A stretch of 64,000 bases of DNA, taken from the NCBI GenBank assembly GCA_034926225.1, contig JAYFRF010000010.1, forward strand, positions 62,001 to 126,000, read 5' to 3'. Both the position numbers and the translations under genes were made by a program. The DNA is from JAAZKA01 sp034926225. Its GTDB lineage: Bacteria > Bacillota > Clostridia > Oscillospirales > QAMX01. The notes beneath the pieces were generated by a model, which was given only the letters and a program-made list of their open reading frames with translations, was not told where the DNA came from and made no database searches. Numbering within the stretch: the first letter of the stretch is position 1; each line of letters starts with the position of its first letter. Below are positions 52,508-59,856 of this stretch, piece after piece.

Positions 52508-54805
52508 ATGGAATACCGGATTATCATTCCCGCCGCGCCGTCTAAGGTCGAACGGAATGCGGCCGAAGAACTGCAAACCTACCTGAATCAGGCGTATCAG
52601 GACTCGTTCGTTATCGAGAAGGAAGGCTCCGGCAATGGGTTGATCTACATCGGCTATACCGATTTTGCCGCAAAAGCCGGTATCGCGGCGCATGGCGGCA
52701 GAAACTCGCTTGGCTGCGTCGAAGCCTGGGTCATTCGTGCGGTGGACGGCGCGCTGGTGCTCACCGGCGGTCGCAAAAACACCGACCGCGGCATCCTCTA
52801 TGCCGTCGAGCATTACCTCGAGGACGTCGTCGGCGTCCGCTTCTGGAACGCGCTTGAGGAATTTGTCCCGCAAAACGGCCCGTTTTCCATCGATCCTACG
52901 CTCTCCCTCTCCGGCGAGCCGGAAGCTATGATGCGTCTGCCCATCGCCTGCTCGTACATCGGCGACGACATGCGCTTCTGCGTTCGGCGCCGATCTAATC
53001 AGCTTCAAATCCCCGACGAATGGGGCGGCGGCGTAACCTGCTCCCCCCGCGGCGGCTGCCATACCGTGAATCAGATCCTCAAGCCCGACGACCTTTATGA
53101 GCTGCATCCCACATGGTTTGCCTGGAACGAAAAGGAGCAGCGCCATCTTCCCTACGGACAGTACTGTCTGAACAACGAGGAATTCCTTCAGGCATTCGAA
53201 AAAGCCTTCCTTGACGATATCGCCCGTATCTACGCCGACTTCGACGCGCGCGGCGAGTCTCGCCCGCATCACTTCCATATTTCAATGAACGATACGCCCT
53301 TTGACTGCGAATGTCCCGTCTGCCGGGAGCGCGTCCGCAAGTCCGGCGGAACCGGCAATGTCCTCCGCTTCGTCAACCGCATGGCGCGCGCCGCCGCGAA
53401 GGTCTACCCGGATATACTCGTCGAAACGCTGGTATACTGGACTTACATGGAACTGCCGTTCGACGATACCGTACCGGAAAAGAACGTCATCGTTCGGCTT
53501 GCCGACCTGGAGATCGATATTCTGCATGGACTCGACCATCCGAACAACACCCATATGCTCGAAGTACTCGAGGGTTGGTCGAGGCTCTGCGCGACAAACG
53601 GCAACCCCTTATGCATTTGGGACTACAACATCAATGTGCGTATCTCCACCATCGTCCCAAACACCTTCCGTCTCGGTGAAATGTTCCGCACTTACTCGAA
53701 AAACAACGTGCAGGGCTACTTCGTCGAACACGAGGAACCGCTGCTTTCCGATTTTTGGTGCCTGAAGAACTGGGTGCTGTCTCATCTGGCGGAAGACCCG
53801 TACGCCGACGACCGCAAGCTGATCTACGACTTTATGGACGGCTACTATGGTGCGGCGTCTCCGGCGCTGACAAAATACCTCGATCTCGCATCCGATATTT
53901 GCGCAAAATCTCCCCTGCGCATGCGCTGCGTCGAAAATTTCAGCAAAGCCGATTTCGTACCTTACGAGCTGATCGTCGAAGGTAACCGCTTATTTGAGGA
54001 AGCCGCCGCCGCCGTTTTATACGACGAGGACTTCTCCCGCCGCGTGCGGCAGGCACGCGCCAGCCTCGATGTGACGATCCTCATCCGCTACGACAGTCTG
54101 CTCTATATGGCCCGTCAGCGCGGGGAGACCTTCCCCATTGCCCGCGAGGTTGCCGCGCTCCGCTACGCCCTGACAACCGCTGAGACGATCCTGCAGACCG
54201 AACCCTACCGCATGGAGCATAACATCCGCTCCCACCCGTATTGGGAAGGCGGCGTACCGCTCCTTTGGTGGCAGACTCCGTACGAGCCTCACCCGCTGCC
54301 CGCGTGCTTTGAGGGCCGTGAGGTGCTGGAAGTTCCCCTCTACGATTACGTGACCCAGGAAGCGCGCGGCCTTGGCATCGTCTATGACCGCGATCCGCAG
54401 TCCGTAACCGGCTTTACCGCCCGCTGCCAGCTCGACCGTATGCCGGATTTCGTCCGCGATCAGTATAGTATTAAACCCGCGGGCGTCCCCAGCGGCACCT
54501 TTGCCTTCCGGCTCCGCCACAACGGCAAGAGTACGGAAAAACCCCTGACCTCCGAAGAGCTTGTGTTAAACGAGTACCACCTCTACAAGGTCTTTGATAT
54601 TGACGGTCTGACTGAAGACTCCAACACCCTTTTGACGCTCGCAAAGTACCTGTTTGCACCGCATATCTCCGGCCTTGCCAAGGTGTTCCCGCATGAGAAC
54701 GTCACCGTCTGGCTGTCGCTGAAGGCGACCGGCGCGGCCTACGGCGGCAATGCGGAAGAGATCGACGCGCTGTGGATTGATCGGATGTTTGTGGAAGCGA
54801 GATAA
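52508..54805 (+). CDS. DUF4838 family protein, putative glycoside-processing enzyme
   Basis: A 765-residue protein. Residues about 1-125 resemble the N-terminal domain of GH67/GH20-type enzymes (AAEELQTYLNQAY, RGILYAVEHYLEDVVGVRFW). The middle carries DUF4838 features: YGQYCLNNEEFL, SMNDTPFDCECPVCR with CxC/C cysteines, and FVEHEEPLLSDFWCLKNWVLSHL. The C-terminal 200 residues look like a beta-rich accessory domain. No signal peptide is present, so it should act on imported sugar in the cytoplasm. It starts 11 bases after the regulator gene and ends the operon before a terminator. The enzymatic activity of this family is not established to my knowledge. Confidence 0.8.
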   Translation: MEYRIIIPAAPSKVERNAAEELQTYLNQAYQDSFVIEKEGSGNGLIYIGYTDFAAKAGIAAHGGRNSLGCVEAWVIRAVDGALVLTGGRKNTDRGILYAVEHYLEDVVGVRFWNALEEFVPQNGPFSIDPTLSLSGEPEAMMRLPIACSYIGDDMRFCVRRRSNQLQIPDEWGGGVTCSPRGGCHTVNQILKPDDLYELHPTWFAWNEKEQRHLPYGQYCLNNEEFLQAFEKAFLDDIARIYADFDARGESRPHHFHISMNDTPFDCECPVCRERVRKSGGTGNVLRFVNRMARAAAKVYPDILVETLVYWTYMELPFDDTVPEKNVIVRLADLEIDILHGLDHPNNTHMLEVLEGWSRLCATNGNPLCIWDYNINVRISTIVPNTFRLGEMFRTYSKNNVQGYFVEHEEPLLSDFWCLKNWVLSHLAEDPYADDRKLIYDFMDGYYGAASPALTKYLDLASDICAKSPLRMRCVENFSKADFVPYELIVEGNRLFEEAAAAVLYDEDFSRRVRQARASLDVTILIRYDSLLYMARQRGETFPIAREVAALRYALTTAETILQTEPYRMEHNIRSHPYWEGGVPLLWWQTPYEPHPLPACFEGREVLEVPLYDYVTQEARGLGIVYDRDPQSVTGFTARCQLDRMPDFVRDQYSIKPAGVPSGTFAFRLRHNGKSTEKPLTSEELVLNEYHLYKVFDIDGLTEDSNTLLTLAKYLFAPHISGLAKVFPHENVTVWLSLKATGAAYGGNAEEIDALWIDRMFVEAR

Positions 54806-54819
54806 TACGTTTTTTTGAG

Positions 54820-54862
54820 AATAGCGGTGAAATCGTAAGACGGTTTTGCCGCTATTTCTTTT
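54820..54862 (+). terminator. Terminator of the importer B operon
   Basis: AATAGCGGTGAAATCG (54820-54835) pairs with CGGTTTTGCCGCTATT (54841-54856) with three G-T pairs and a 5-base loop. TCTTTT follows. Confidence 0.82.
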
Positions 54863-54911
54863 CAAAAGGATGTAAATTCAGCAAAAAAGCGATGAAAAGA
54901 AGAAAAAATGC

Positions 54912-54939
54912 TTGACAAACAGGAAAAATCCTGTATAAT
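54912..54939 (+). promoter_or_regulatory. Promoter of rpsF-ssb-rpsR
   Basis: TTGACA (54912-54917), 16-base spacer, TATAAT (54934-54939). The spacer contains the inverted repeat ACAGGA-AAAA-TCCTGT (54919-54934). Confidence 0.88.
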
Positions 54940-54945
54940 ATAAAG

Positions 54946-55025
54946 GTCATGGTTTGTGCGCGTCAAGCCATATCCTTGCTCCCGGTATATTTCCGGGGGC
55001 CTCATGTCCATAAGGAGGTGTAATC
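54946..55025 (+). promoter_or_regulatory. Probable S6:S18 autoregulatory leader of rpsF
   Basis: The leader contains a hairpin GCTCCCGG (54978-54985) with CCGGGGGC (54993-55000), and a CCG-rich loop side just upstream of the ribosome binding site. A leader motif bound by the S6-S18 complex is known in front of rpsF in many bacteria. The match here is by eye and position only. Confidence 0.5.
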
Positions 55026-55322
55026 ATGGAGAAGAAAAACGCGAATTACGAGACTATTTTCATCGTCAACGCTGAGTTGTCCGACGAGGTGCGCGATGGG
55101 ATCGTTACGAAGTTTAAGACCCTGATCGGGGAAAACGCCGAGATCACGAAGATCGATGAGTGGGGCAAACGCCGTATGGCTTATGCCATCAACGACATGC
55201 ATGAAGGCTATTATGTCTTCGTTTCGTTCGTCGCGCCCCAGGCTTTCCCGGCCGAACTCGACCGTGTCTATAAGATCACGGACGGCATTCTGCGTTCGTT
55301 GATCGTTAACATCGACGAATAA
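55026..55322 (+). CDS. rpsF: 30S ribosomal protein S6
   Basis: A 98-residue S6 protein of normal length: YETIFIVNAELSDE at the start, the rRNA-facing WGKRRMAYAINDMHEGYYVFVSF block, and RVYKITDGILRSLIV near the end. Ribosomal platform protein that binds S18. AAGGAGG site. First gene of rpsF-ssb-rpsR. Confidence 0.98.
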   Translation: MEKKNANYETIFIVNAELSDEVRDGIVTKFKTLIGENAEITKIDEWGKRRMAYAINDMHEGYYVFVSFVAPQAFPAELDRVYKITDGILRSLIVNIDE

Positions 55323-55337
55323 GGAGTGTGACACGCG

Positions 55338-55874
55338 ATGCTGAATCGAATCGTCATTATGGGGCGTCTTACCAAAGACCCCGAGCTGCGCTTCACTTCC
55401 GCCAATATCCCGGTTTGCACCATAACCGTCGCGGTTGACCGCGATTTCACGCGTGCGGGGGAGCAGAAGGAATGTGACTTCATTGATGTTGTGGCTTGGC
55501 GTCAAACCGGTGAGTTTATTTCGAAGTATTTCCAAAAAGGCCGTTTGATCTATGTGGACGGCCGCTTACAGAGCCGTAAATGGCGTGATAAAAACGACCA
55601 GCCCCGTGTCAGCTTTGAAATCGTAGCCGACAACGTCGGCTTCTGCGGCGATAAATCTGCCGAGCGTCGCGATGATACGCGTTATTCCGATGCGCCGGCC
55701 GACCGTTACGGGGACCCGCCCGCGCCCCGCTACACAGACCCGCCCAGATACAGCGAGCAGCCTAAGTTCAACTCTATGGCGCCCGCCGCTGCTCCCGCTG
55801 CGGCTTCTCCGCTCCCCGGTGTCTCGGATTTCTCCGAGCTTGAGGACGAGACCGATGATAAGGTGCCTTTCTAA
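55338..55874 (+). CDS. ssb: Single-stranded DNA-binding protein
   Basis: A 178-residue SSB with the OB fold in residues 1-110: MLNRIVIMGRLTKDPELRFT, FIDVVAWRQTGEF and KGRLIYVDGRLQSRKW. The central tail is Asp/Arg/Pro/Tyr- and then Ala-rich, and disordered. The acidic tip SELEDETDDKVPF binds replication and repair partners, with a PF ending as in other SSBs. It coats single-stranded DNA as a tetramer. It lies between the S6 and S18 genes as in most Bacillota. Confidence 0.98.
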   Translation: MLNRIVIMGRLTKDPELRFTSANIPVCTITVAVDRDFTRAGEQKECDFIDVVAWRQTGEFISKYFQKGRLIYVDGRLQSRKWRDKNDQPRVSFEIVADNVGFCGDKSAERRDDTRYSDAPADRYGDPPAPRYTDPPRYSEQPKFNSMAPAAAPAAASPLPGVSDFSELEDETDDKVPF

Positions 55875-55899
55875 AATTCTATAAAGGGAGGTTTTTTGC

Positions 55900-56187
55900 A
55901 TGGATACCAATCAGACTCGTGAACCGCGCGCCGAGCGTCCCAGCCGTGACGATCATGCCGCCGGTGGTATGCGTCCCCGTAAGCGCCGCAAGGTTTGCGC
56001 TTTCTGCGCCGATAAAATCGAGCATGTCGATTATAAGGATGTTCCAAGACTTCGCCGCCACATGTCCGAGCGCGGCAAGATCCTGCCCTGCCGTATGACC
56101 GGCACCTGCGCGAAGCATCAGCGCCAGCTGACTGTCGCGATTAAGCGCGCCCGTCATATCGCGCTACTGCCCTACGTCGCGGAATAA
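55900..56187 (+). CDS. rpsR: 30S ribosomal protein S18, cysteine-containing (zinc-type)
   Basis: A 95-residue S18: RKRRKVCAFCADKIEHVDYKD, LRRHMSERGKILPCRMTGTC and KHQRQLTVAIKRARHIALLPYV (seen as separate blocks). Four cysteines (CAFC and CRMTGTC) indicate the zinc-binding C+ form rather than the zinc-free form. The N-terminal 25 residues are an Arg/Asp/Pro extension. GGGAGG site. Last gene of the operon. Confidence 0.97.
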   Translation: MDTNQTREPRAERPSRDDHAAGGMRPRKRRKVCAFCADKIEHVDYKDVPRLRRHMSERGKILPCRMTGTCAKHQRQLTVAIKRARHIALLPYVAE

Positions 56188-56202
56188 GTCCTTCATATTG
56201 TA

Positions 56203-56245
56203 ATAAAAAGAGCCGCGAAGTACCATACTTCGCGGCTCTTTTTAT
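56203..56245. terminator. Bidirectional terminator between rpsR and the aminomutase gene
   Basis: A perfect 20-bp stem from 56203-56222 and 56226-56245 with a 3-base loop. A-run on the left, T-run on the right, core GAGCCGCGAAGTA. It serves both convergent operons. Confidence 0.93.
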
Positions 56246-56253
56246 AGTTTATT

Positions 56254-57357
56254 TTAATGCTTTGGCTGCGGATACCGGTAAATCTCGCCTTGAAAGTTCT
56301 CCATGACGACCTCCCGGTCATCCTTTGACAGTACATACGGATACCCGATCGGTATTTTCCCGCCGCCATGCGGCGCGTCGATTACGTAACGCGGCAGCGC
56401 AAAGCCGGATATATTTCCCTGCAGCTTGTGCATGATATCGATTCCCGTATCCACGGACGTCCGGAAGTGGCTGATGCCCTGGCTTAAATCGCATTGATAG
56501 AGATAGTACGGCCGTACACGCATGTGCGTCAGCTTATACAGCAGATCCTTCATTGTTTCCGCATCGTCGTTGATGCCGCGCAGCAGGACGCTCTGATTGC
56601 CGAGCGGTATCCCGGCATCCACAAGCGCCGCACAGGTGCGTTCCGCGTCCGGCGTGACCTCGCGTGGATGGTTGAAATGCGTATTGATCCAGATCGGATG
56701 GTACTTTTTGAGCATTGCACACAGCTCCGGCGTAATTCGCATCGGCATGACTACCGGCACACGCGTACCGATACGGATGATATCCACGTGCGGTATCGTA
56801 CGCAGCCCGGAAATGATATGCTCCAGCCGTTCGTCGCTCATCGTCAACGGGTCGCCGCCGGAGATGAGCACGTCGCGTACCTCCGTATGCGCACGGATGT
56901 AGTCGAGCGCTGCACGGAAGGATTTCTCGGTGATCATTTTATCCTCTTCGCCTACCGCACGCCGCCGTGTACAGTGCCGGCAGTACATCGAACATTTCAT
57001 CGTGACTAAAAACAGTACACGATCGGGGTACCGATGCACAATGTACGGCACAGGGCTCGAGCTTTCCTCATTCAGCGGGTCCGCCAGATCGTCCTCGCAC
57101 GGACAAGTCTCCGCGGCTGTCGGCACCGCCTGCATACGAATGGGGTCATGCGGATCGGTCGGGTCAATCAGCGATGCATAATACGGGGTGATCGCCATAC
57201 GGAAGCGCGCGAGACATGCGTTGATGTCGGACTTCTCCGTATCAGACAACGGCAATATCTTTGACAGCGCATCTACGGTGGTAATCCGGTTTTTGAACTG
57301 CCATGTCCAGTCGTTCCAACCCGGGTATCGTTTGGCATAATCGGCGGCGCGTATCAT
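56254..57357 (-). CDS. kamA: Lysine 2,3-aminomutase (radical SAM, PLP)
   Basis: A 367-residue radical SAM enzyme. Cys122, Cys126 and Cys129 in CSMYCRHC bind the 4Fe-4S cluster, Lys334 in DAPHGGGK binds PLP, and Asp290 (YQCDLSQG) and Asp327 (VIDAP) match the residues that hold the lysine side chain. Each sits exactly three residues earlier than in the characterised clostridial enzyme (C125/129/132, D293, D330, K337), so lysine specificity is likely. It lacks about 50 C-terminal residues of that enzyme, and the cysteine at its position 268 is Asp here, so the structural zinc site is absent. The start overlaps the ATP-grasp gene stop (ATGA). Product: beta-lysine. Confidence 0.9.
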   Translation of the reverse strand: MIRAADYAKRYPGWNDWTWQFKNRITTVDALSKILPLSDTEKSDINACLARFRMAITPYYASLIDPTDPHDPIRMQAVPTAAETCPCEDDLADPLNEESSSPVPYIVHRYPDRVLFLVTMKCSMYCRHCTRRRAVGEEDKMITEKSFRAALDYIRAHTEVRDVLISGGDPLTMSDERLEHIISGLRTIPHVDIIRIGTRVPVVMPMRITPELCAMLKKYHPIWINTHFNHPREVTPDAERTCAALVDAGIPLGNQSVLLRGINDDAETMKDLLYKLTHMRVRPYYLYQCDLSQGISHFRTSVDTGIDIMHKLQGNISGFALPRYVIDAPHGGGKIPIGYPYVLSKDDREVVMENFQGEIYRYPQPKH

Positions 57358-58427
57358 TTGCGATCGCCTCGCTCCCAAAGAGCAACACCGCAGCGTTCGG
57401 CGGCGGCACGGAGAATGGCGGCGATCAGGTCATTGTAGGAAACGCCGCAGAACTCGGCAAGCATCGGATAATCGCTGTAGCCGGGCGCAAGCCCGGGCAG
57501 GGGATTGATCTCGATAAAGTAAACCTTCCCCTCCGGTGACAGCCGGAAGTCCACGCGCGCAAAGTCACGGCACCCGAGCGCATCGCAGACAATGCCCGCA
57601 TATTTACGCATCACGGCGTCCGTCTCGGCATCGAGGCGCGCGGGGCACTCGTAGCGGATAAAATGGGTATAATTCTGCTTGACGTTATAACTATAAACAT
57701 GAAACGACCCTTGGGTCGCTTTTTGATAGATAATTTCCATCGGCGCAAAGACCCGGCGCGATTTGCCGTTGCCAAGGACACCTACGGTAAATTCACGGCC
57801 TTCGATATACTCCTCGGCGAGCATATCCTGATCGTAGAGCGCCGTATATTCGTTGACCAAACGCCGCAGCGCGTCGGGCGTCTCCACGACGCTGACATCC
57901 GATACGCCCTTGCTGGAGCCTTCCGCGTTTGGCTTCACGATCACCGGGAAACGCAGTCCATGCGTCGCGCGGGAGCCGTCTTTCGTGTAAACGACACTCC
58001 GCGGCGTGGGCACACGATATGTTCCCACAAGCCGCTTTGTCAGCGCCTTATCCAGCGCCACCGAAAGCGTTGTCTCATCCGAGCCGGTAAACGGTATCCC
58101 CAGCATATTGCACACGGCGGGGACCTCCGCTTCCCGTCCACGTCCGCGCAGCCCTTCGGCAATGTTGAATACCATATCCACCGGGTTCTCTTGCAGCCGG
58201 TTGACCATTGCCGCTTCCGCTTCCACAAGGGTCACTTCACAGCCGACGGTCTGCAGCGCTTTTTCAATGGAGTAGACCGTATCCATATGGTCATACTCCG
58301 CTTCGGCATCCGCCGTTTTCCCGGCAATGCCCTTTTTCAGATTGAAGGTTATCGCGATTTTTGGTTTCCTCCCGAGCGGAACCTCGGAGTCACGCTCCTC
58401 CATGCAAGCATCACATCTCTTTCCCAT
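57354..58427 (-). CDS. D-alanine-D-alanine ligase-like ATP-grasp enzyme
   Basis: A 357-residue ATP-grasp protein. Residues about 22-60 form the N-terminal fold (KIAITFNLKKG, EYDHMDTVYSIEKAL). The ATP-binding part has FPVIVKPNAEGSSKGVSDVSVV and EEYIEGREFTVGVLG, and the metal-binding end is FARVDFRLSPEGKVYFIEINPLPGLAPG. Where true Ddl has a His-Gly block this protein has VFNIAEGLRGRGREAEVPA, placing it in a different Ddl-like branch, so D-Ala-D-Ala may not be its product. The start at 58427 lacks a clear ribosome binding site; ATG at 58403 is an alternative. The four-base overlap with kamA suggests that it ligates the aminomutase product. Confidence 0.85.
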   Translation of the reverse strand: MGKRCDACMEERDSEVPLGRKPKIAITFNLKKGIAGKTADAEAEYDHMDTVYSIEKALQTVGCEVTLVEAEAAMVNRLQENPVDMVFNIAEGLRGRGREAEVPAVCNMLGIPFTGSDETTLSVALDKALTKRLVGTYRVPTPRSVVYTKDGSRATHGLRFPVIVKPNAEGSSKGVSDVSVVETPDALRRLVNEYTALYDQDMLAEEYIEGREFTVGVLGNGKSRRVFAPMEIIYQKATQGSFHVYSYNVKQNYTHFIRYECPARLDAETDAVMRKYAGIVCDALGCRDFARVDFRLSPEGKVYFIEINPLPGLAPGYSDYPMLAEFCGVSYNDLIAAILRAAAERCGVALWERGDRK

Positions 58428-58442
58428 TTATATGATTATATG

Positions 58443-58468
58443 ACCAACAGGGATAGATCCCTTTTGGT
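58443..58468 (-). promoter_or_regulatory. Inverted repeat at the 5' end of the ATP-grasp-kamA transcript
   Basis: ACCAA-C-AGGGAT (43-54) pairs with ATCCCT-T-TTGGT (57-68) in the 584xx numbering, two-base centre. It lies directly after the predicted transcription start. It could be an operator or an mRNA hairpin that hides the start region. Confidence 0.6.
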
Positions 58469-58476
58469 ATTACCAC

Positions 58477-58505
58477 GTTATACAACAAAAGAGTGCCTGT
58501 GTCAA
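58477..58505 (-). promoter_or_regulatory. Promoter of the ATP-grasp-kamA operon
   Basis: On the minus strand TTGACA (58500-58505), 17-base spacer, TATAAC (58477-58482). Confidence 0.85.
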
Positions 58506-58639
58506 GATACTGCTTCCTGATTATTCAACAAAAACACACGGAGAAGAAACAGCACTATTTGTGCAATACATTAAAATATATTTCCGTCCGAATTGGGCAT
58601 ATAATAATCATTAATAAATATCCTGACGGGGGTGCCTGA

Positions 58640-59527
58640 ATGAAGGCGGCATTTACCAAGAGTTATCCTGCGATTTTTCTGCGCACCATGATCCGGCACT
58701 ATTTTGATGACCAGATCTCCCGTACAGCGGCGGAGCTCGCCTATTCTCTACTATTTATGCTCTTCCCCTTCATACTGTTCCTCAATGCGCTTCTCGGGGT
58801 CCTTCATGTGGACATCGACGATATCATGCGCGCGACGGCACTGGTGATTCCTACCGAGGTCGCGACTCTCGTAGAATCCTATCTTGGCTATCTTTCCGGT
58901 ATGAGTACCCCCGGCCTTCTTTTTACGGGACTGGCATTAACCGTTATGTCGATATTCCGCGTGGTCAACGTGCTTTTATATGCTCTGAATACCGTCTACG
59001 AGGTCAAAAAGATCCGCCATTGGTTTAAGCAGATGCTCCTGTCCTTCGCTTTCGCCGTTTTACTCACGCTTTCCTTCGTCGTCATCCTTCTTATTCTGTT
59101 TTTAGGGCAGGATACCCTGAATGCCCTGTCCAATATCTGGCGCATCCCTGAATCCGTCACCTGCGTATGGCTGTGGCTGCGCTTCGTGATCCTCGCTGCA
59201 TGGCTCTTCTTCCTACTGACCTCCCTCTATGTCGTCGCGCCGAACCGTAAGCTAAAGCTGCGGCAGGCGATGCCCGGCGCGTTCTTCGCTATGCTTGCGT
59301 GGGTTGCCGTATCCCTCGGCTTGTCCTTCTATGTGGACAACTTTTCCCGTTATTCGCTTCTCTACGGTTCCATCGGCGCAGTAATCGTCATGATGCTCTG
59401 GCTGTTTGTCACCGGCATCATTCTGCAGCTCGGCGGACTCGTAAATTATACCATCATGTCCGTTCCCCGCAGAGAAACCCGTATGCAAATACAAAAAGAG
59501 ACACGTAGGTTGCGTGACAAAGCGTAA
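58640..59527 (+). CDS. YihY/BrkB family inner-membrane protein
   Basis: A 295-residue membrane protein with six predicted helices. N-terminal DDQISRTAAELAYSLLFMLFPFILFL is the family start (here in blocks), followed by IFRVVNVLLYALNTVYEV and the late YGSIGAVIVMMLWLFVTGIILQLGGLVNY-type end. Members were once called ribonuclease BN, which is wrong; their role is unknown and transporter or envelope functions are proposed. The cytoplasmic C-terminus is basic. A TATAAT at 58600-58605 is a possible -10. Divergent from the ATP-grasp operon. Confidence 0.9.
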   Translation: MKAAFTKSYPAIFLRTMIRHYFDDQISRTAAELAYSLLFMLFPFILFLNALLGVLHVDIDDIMRATALVIPTEVATLVESYLGYLSGMSTPGLLFTGLALTVMSIFRVVNVLLYALNTVYEVKKIRHWFKQMLLSFAFAVLLTLSFVVILLILFLGQDTLNALSNIWRIPESVTCVWLWLRFVILAAWLFFLLTSLYVVAPNRKLKLRQAMPGAFFAMLAWVAVSLGLSFYVDNFSRYSLLYGSIGAVIVMMLWLFVTGIILQLGGLVNYTIMSVPRRETRMQIQKETRRLRDKA

Positions 59528-59610
59528 CTGATCTCGCTTCTCTGATGTTTTCTCGGACCTTATTCATCGTTTCACAGGGGGATAAAGATTATCCGCAATG
59601 CCGCGACATA

Positions 59611-59643
59611 AAAACGGGGGTGCCTTATATAAAGACACCCCCG
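59611..59643 (-). terminator. Terminator of the flavodiiron-rubredoxin operon
   Basis: On the minus strand CGGGGGTGTCTT pairs with AAGGCACCCCCG (one G-T-type mismatch pair), and TTTT follows. It starts 12 bases after the rubredoxin stop. Confidence 0.85.
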
Positions 59644-59654
59644 AAAACCATCGG

Positions 59655-59813
59655 TTATGCTTCGGAAAAGCTATCTTTTCCCGCGCCGCACAGCGGACAG
59701 GTAAAGTCGTCAGGCAGATCCTCCCACTTCGTTCCCGGCGCAATCCCGTTATCCGGATCGCCCGCCGCTTCATCATATTCCCATCCGCATACATCGCAAA
59801 CATACTTTTTCAT
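59655..59813 (-). CDS. Rubredoxin
   Basis: A 52-residue protein, the classical rubredoxin length. The iron ligands are in YVCDVCGWEYD (Cys6, Cys9) and FTCPLCGAGKD (Cys39, Cys42), with the conserved GTKWEDLPDDF and a C-terminal KDSF. AGGAGG precedes the ATG at 59813. It is a one-electron carrier in the cytoplasm. The gene lies 43 bases after the flavodiiron protein gene on the same strand and before a shared terminator, so it is the likely electron donor for that oxygen or nitric oxide reductase. Confidence 0.96.
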   Translation of the reverse strand: MKKYVCDVCGWEYDEAAGDPDNGIAPGTKWEDLPDDFTCPLCGAGKDSFSEA

Positions 59814-59856
59814 ACCGGAGACCTCCTAAAAATAAATTATGAAAACAGGAATCCTG

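Noticed and set aside
57663..58520. A 285-residue plus-strand open frame opposite the ATP-grasp gene
   Set aside because: The minus strand carries recognisable ATP-grasp motifs, and the plus frame is rich in His, Arg and Phe without any domain.
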